Shown one piece after another: positions 59,356-64,000 of a stretch of DNA of 64,000 nucleotides. This DNA comes from Podospora pseudoanserina (taxonomy: Eukaryota > Ascomycota > Sordariomycetes > Sordariales > Podosporaceae). Each line of letters opens with the position of its first letter. Position 1 is the stretch's first letter. Under the pieces are notes generated by a model. That model ran no database searches, was not told the DNA's origin, and saw nothing but the letters and a program-made list of their open reading frames with translations. The stretch covers positions 682,001 to 746,000 of the forward strand of contig NC_085921.1 in NCBI RefSeq assembly GCF_035222485.1. Reading direction: 5' to 3'. The position numbers were made by a program, and so were the translations under genes.

Positions 59356-62300
59356 ATGTACACGCCTTTGGCTGATGCGAAAGCAGGGTTCTCTGTCAAC
59401 GCAATGTCTGGTGGTAACCTGCATCAACAGCAGCCTGACTGCAAGCAGCCTAGGCCTCATTGGTTCGCTGGGGAGCTTTCATCGCCTTCCGTGGCATCTT
59501 CTGGCCGCTCTCCGTCATTGACCAGTCTTGAGTCCGTTTCTTCTCTTGATAGTGTGTCAGAGTCGGCCTTGAAGACACCAACAGCACCGGCAAACTGGTG
59601 TGCTGATTCCAACGAGACAAAAGAAGCTGCAGGCACGACCAACCAAGTAGTAAATAAGCCAGGCAGGCGTCACAACTTTCGTCAGGGCTCTCCATCTTCT
59701 CTGTTCACCAGTTCTGGTACTGCGACTCCGATATCGTCTCATCGCATTCCTTCGGTAGTGAACCCAACTTCTCAGAACGCGGGTATTCATGCGCCAAAAC
59801 CCTCTGTTGAAAGGGGACGACACGAAGAAGATCCTGCTGGCAGTTGCGGAGCACGCGATCCTGACTGTTTTGATTCGGTTAGTGGTGTTGGGTCAAGGCT
59901 CGACACTGATGGTGAACAAGGCCACAGAGGTACATACCCCTCTTGCACACATGTTCCTGATGCAGCTTACTGACTTGTAACTGCAGCTCACGAGTTCTCT
60001 TTTGTTGACGATAACAGCCTGAAGGCATCTTCAGGGCTTGTATCACGTAGCTTTTCCCCCCAAGCTGGATACAGGAGAAAGTATTCACATGAGCGTGACA
60101 GAAAAGCCCATATTTTGCAGCAGTTTGAGAGTATCAGAGGTGTTTGGCCGTCGGATTCTGTAACTGGTTGGTGTACCCTGCTTCTAAACGACGATGCCAG
60201 TATGCCTGACTGATGATCATAGCTCCGTTGCACAATACAAGCGGGTCCAGCCTCCTTTTCAAAGCCCCCATCGCAAAGAACATCGCCGAGATCAAATCTA
60301 AGCTCGCATTCGCTGGACTTCTTGCCTCAACGGCCCTTTCTCAGCCAGCAGACAGGCACAACTACACCACCCCCCGTCCTCCTTCCCCGAGCATCGGCTC
60401 GGACACTACAATAAGGGCAGCCCCGCATCAGCTGACCACGTATTCCGGCCAATCAATAGAGGTCACATCACCAGCAATACAAACAACAGGCAGTGCCCCG
60501 AACACCTCCGAGCCATTGTCCTCCGTTCCGGACCCACTTTCCGGAGGCATAAATATCTCCTTCGGGCAGCTCCCAAACTTGAACTCAGATTCCTCTTTTT
60601 CTTTTGATGAGCAACAGCAACAGCAACAGCAACAAAAATCGTCCAAGCATCTTGAAAAAGAAGAAATGTCTGGCTCCGTCGTGGGTAGCGTTGGCGCTGG
60701 TGAGCGCTCGCCCTCAGGCGAGCAGATGCGTCTGTCTGGTGGTTTGAGTGGAAGAGGGCAGCTTGCTGCCAGCACTGCCGGCCCCTTTGGTGGTCGCGCG
60801 AGAGGTACGTTTATTTTTTTCCATTCATCTGTGTTAGTCGGTGTGTTTTGGAATTCATATACTTTCTCTTTTCTCTTTTCTCTTTTTTCTTTTGCTTTTC
60901 TTTTCTTTTCTTTTGCTTTTTCTCTCTTTTGCTTTTTGCGTTATCTCTGCTATGGTTGTTGCACCGGTTGAATTTGTCTTCACTGGTAGAAACACAAGCT
61001 CTAACATGCTTCCAGGCATTGACAACTGGCGCCAGCGAGCGCAGTCCCCGCCCCAGCCCAGGACCGGCAATGGTATATATCTATTCAACCTCAATCATCT
61101 GAGTCAAGCTGATCAGTATATAGATACAACCTGTTCTCCTTGTCTGGGCGTGGTCCTTTCTCCCGCCAATGGCAACTTTGCTGCTGGCCCCTCCCAGGGG
61201 TACAACCCTGGCTTCTCTTCGCCTGTTGCGCCGCGCTCTCCCACCTTGGCGTCTTTTTCTTCTGCCCCGACCCGCCCCGCCGTCCTGTCCCCTGCTGCCC
61301 GGCAGCAGTTCACTCCTTTCCCCGGCCCATCCGCCGCCACCGGCATCTTTTTACCTGGCACTCCGACCGTCTCTGCCGGTTTCAGTTTTGGTGACTTTGC
61401 CGGTGGCTCCGGCTTGTCGCCCGTCGGCTTCTCTGGTGCTCCCAGCTTTGTCGACCCGTCTGGTTTCGCCTCTCTGTCGCTCTCTGACCCCGCGGCCGCC
61501 CGCCAAGGCCAGCTCACCCATCTGCGAATGATGGGTGATGCTGGGACTGGCAATCTTTTCTCGCCCCCGACATCCCAGCCCCAGGGGCTGTACGGAGTCC
61601 CTTCGTCTTCTGCCGGTGGTGGTGGCTCGGCCGCGACCCCAACCACGACCGCTCCCCCGGCGATCCCGGCCCCGCGCCCCCAGAACAGGGATCTGGCTCA
61701 GTACCAGAGCCAGTATCTGGTCACCATCGGCCCTGATACCCAGGGATACTGTTTTGTCCGCCCTGACGGCAGCCGGACCCGACTGGTGCCCGTTGACATG
61801 CTCCCATTCTCGCTCGTTGGGCTTCCGCCTTCGGAGAACGACAATGACAAGCTGATTGAGTTGGTGATTCCCACCGGTATGGACCGACTCTGCAAGAATA
61901 GCAATATTGAGCGGGCGGTTGTTCAGGTACGTTCCATTCTAGTGTTTATTTACTTGCCCCTTTCCTTGTTGGGTGGGTGACGGGTGATGGTCTGTGCACT
62001 CAGCCCTCAACCCCCACCAACCCTAGCCCGTCACTGCTCTGCCTGATGCTGACTTTGTGAACAGTCCCCCCCTAATCGCCATCAAGACCCCATCCAGGTA
62101 AGCAGTTTTCCTCTCTTTTTCCTCATAATCACCTGGAGAGCTCTCCCGCCCATTCAGCCCAATCCAACTGAGACTCGTATCAGAACCGTATTGACCATAT
62201 CCTGCTCGCGTCTGATCCTCAGGCTTCTTCTGTTGCCGCCACTACCGGTTCCGGTCCGACTTCCCCTTCTGCCGCACAGCCTAGAAAGATCAAGGTATAT

Positions 62301-62738
62301 TGCGACAAGTGGGTTCACGAGGGCACCTGCGCGTTCACCCAACAAGGATGCAAGTACAAGCACGAGATGCCTATGGACAAGGCCACACAGCACAGTTTGG
62401 GGCTGTTTCATGGTTTGCCTACCTGGTGGAAGAAGAGGCAGGCAGAGCTGTCTCGCGAGAGCGAGCGGGGTCCTCTGGAGCGCGGTGGGGGTGTTTCCGT
62501 TGGTGGAAGGTTTGCTACGGGCGGTTCTGGTGGCGTCACCGGCACTGGCGCTGGCGCCGGTGCTGGTGCTGAAGGTGGTCACAGACGATATGGTTCGAGC
62601 TGGTCGCGCTGGGATAGTGGGAGTGGTGGAAGCGGTGTGGGGAGCGCATCTGGTATGCGCCGCGGTTCTTCTTCTACTGGTAGTGAGTCTGGTTTCCATT
62701 CTTCCAACTGGAGAGAGCGTCACCCGGCCCCGGGGTAA
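59356..62738 (+). CDS. CCCH zinc-finger protein with disordered N-terminus
   Basis: Proposed exons: 59356-59929, 59987-60166, 60223-60804, 61016-61926, 62065-62097 and 62184-62738; an optional 51-nt intron lies at 61073-61123. A second ATG at 59404 could be the start. The N-terminal half is Ser/Pro/Gln-rich with a poly-Gln tract near 60611-60635. Conserved-looking segments include KYSHERDRKAHILQQFESIRG and LLFKAPIAKNIAEIKSKLAFAG. The last exon carries one zinc finger, C-x8-C-x6-C-x3-H (CDKWVHEGTC, then CKYKH), followed by LPTWWKKRQ and a Gly/Ser/Arg-rich tail. Such fingers usually bind RNA; target unknown. Exon 1 shows a frame conflict around 59780-59929, described in the findings, so the model is provisional. 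Confidence 0.7.
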
Positions 62739-64000
62739 TAAGCAGATGGTGTGGTTTCTTTTTGTTGCTCCCCCAATCTGAAGGTGGTGCGGTTGGCGTT
62801 TTCGTTTGCTTATATGAAGAAGAATACCCCGCGGTATAGTATATACCCCAAGCGGTTTGAGAGCGTTGAAGGGGTGTGGACGATTGGGCGGGATGTGATT
62901 TGGTGTCTGCGAGTGCAGTTGTAGTTGTGTACTGACCGAGTGAATAATGTGGTTTTTGGGATGTTCGTGTCGCTGGTGAAGTTTCATCAGTGTGTGGAGA
63001 TTGTGGAGGGGTTACCACCGCACGACAACCCGAAAATACAACTTCGTCAACGGCCTTTACGACCAAGTAATCCTCCAACTGCTTGTCACGATTTTGCGCC
63101 CTGCATCGACTACCGTCTCTGTGATCCTTCTTCAACATCTCAATTTGCTTGACTGTTATTATGGACATCATACCCTCGCAACACCAAGAGTCCACCGTAT
63201 TCGACATTCATGGAGACATTCGACTGCCGGATGCCTTCTAATCTCATCAAGACCGCGAGAAATATTCGCCAGCCTGATGTTTCAATCGTTAGTTACCAAG
63301 TCGACTTTTACTTCCCAGCGGAAAGCATGGTCAAACCTGCTTGGAAAGAGCAACTTTGTGGAAGATCGCAGTTCGCCAAACTTTTTGTCAATGGAATGAG
63401 AAGTCTTTGTCACAGCTCTTTACACAAATCAAAATTTCTGTCCCCTTCTTTTCTGGGGTATTATTAGGGGCGCGATTATCGGAGAGGCAACAAAGTTTAT
63501 CACTGGAGATTACTTTCTCTCGTCACCTCGACACTATCTAAGCTTCGACCGTCTCAGTCTAAACGAGCTTTTGGTTAGTTGTTGGACATCTCGACGACCA
63601 CATCCTCCCATCGCTACTACAACACTATCAAGATCACGACGAAGATGAACACGTTCTGGGGTGGGCTAGTCGTGGTCCTGGCTGTCCGATCCCCGAGAGG
63701 CATGTTCCAGTTCAACTTTGGCATGTGTTTGTCACGGATAGCTGAGGTGGTTTATTTGTCTGTTATTATTGCGTCTAAGGTGACGGTGGGCTTGGTTGCC
63801 TCGGTTTAATCCGCCCAAGTGGGCGGTTTGATGGATTTGTGGCGTCGATTTCGTTTTTGTTTTTTGGAGTAGGAGTGTACTATTTATCACAACGCGCACA
63901 CCTCGGTCACTTTTAAGACCCAAAGCTAACTTGGTTATAGACCACCCGCCTCCCAACTTTGGTCCTGTCGGCTCAGAGAGACGCCCTGGGCCTATCCGCC
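62739..64000. other. Terminal region, no firm gene
   Basis: 1.26 kb after the CCCH gene. Near the end, GCTAAC (63924-63929) followed by GGTTATAG (63933-63940) resembles a branch site and 3' splice site. The last 60 bases are Pro/Arg-codon rich, so the next gene on the plus strand may begin here and run out of the window. Confidence 0.35.

Noticed and set aside
61113-61646. 177-codon minus-strand frame across the CCCH gene
   Set aside because: Antisense of the Pro/Ser-rich exon; no motif.

Overview
The window is nuclear DNA of a filamentous ascomycete, most likely a member of the Sordariales (a Neurospora/Podospora/Chaetomium-type fungus). The reasons are: short spliceosomal introns of 50-210 bp with GTA/GTG donors and CTAAC- or CTGAC-like branch sites; C-ending codons in highly expressed genes such as the ketol-acid reductoisomerase; long gene-free stretches between genes; and products close to what I recall for Neurospora RAS-2, class III chitin synthase CHS-1 and ILV-2. 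No bacterial operon, tRNA, rRNA, CRISPR array, intact transposon or biosynthetic cluster was recognised.

Layout. 1-594 holds the 3' end of a metaxin/SAM35-like gene, facing the large cortical anchor gene apsA/NUM1 (1405-5553, minus). A gene-poor interval of almost 12 kb follows, with a heptamer minisatellite, simple repeats and an AT-rich island (about 11.4-12.4 kb) of broken protein-like frames. Next come ras-2 (17345-18124, minus), a HAD-type haloacid dehalogenase (21147-21911, minus), a 119-bp GT microsatellite, and the HOG-pathway membrane anchor opy2 (25941-27251, minus). After 5 kb of gene-free DNA lies a dense plus-strand block: class III chitin synthase chs-1 (32639-35591), the NEDD8-conjugating enzyme ubc12 (37156-37869) and mitochondrial ketol-acid reductoisomerase ilv-2 (38862-40243). 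A PLP-dependent serine racemase/threonine dehydratase-like gene (40817-41946, minus) converges on ilv-2 and diverges from an indoleamine 2,3-dioxygenase gene (43031-44528, plus).

Then come a secreted, probably GPI-anchored cysteine-rich protein (44746-45945, minus), a mitochondrial 21S rRNA ribose methyltransferase MRM1 (46664-48706, minus), an acidic orphan coding exon (49419-49859, plus), a Mit1/CHD-type PHD-chromodomain-SNF2 remodeller (50640-55887, plus) and a CCCH zinc-finger protein (59356-62738, plus). The last 1.3 kb has no firm gene.

How the genes relate. These are mostly independent housekeeping and morphogenesis genes. Several serve hyphal growth (ApsA, RAS-2, OPY2, CHS-1), and 38.9-44.5 kb groups three amino-acid metabolism genes. 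The most notable non-coding signal is in the divergent promoter between the PLP enzyme and the dioxygenase: a perfect 20-bp palindrome (CGG-N8-CCG) just upstream of a TATA box, a second CGG-N7-CCG inverted repeat, and three GGCCGG motifs at exact 10-bp spacing, which together look like zinc-cluster transcription factor sites. Three genes (cysteine-rich protein, remodeller tail, CCCH protein) show reading-frame conflicts that transcript data should resolve.
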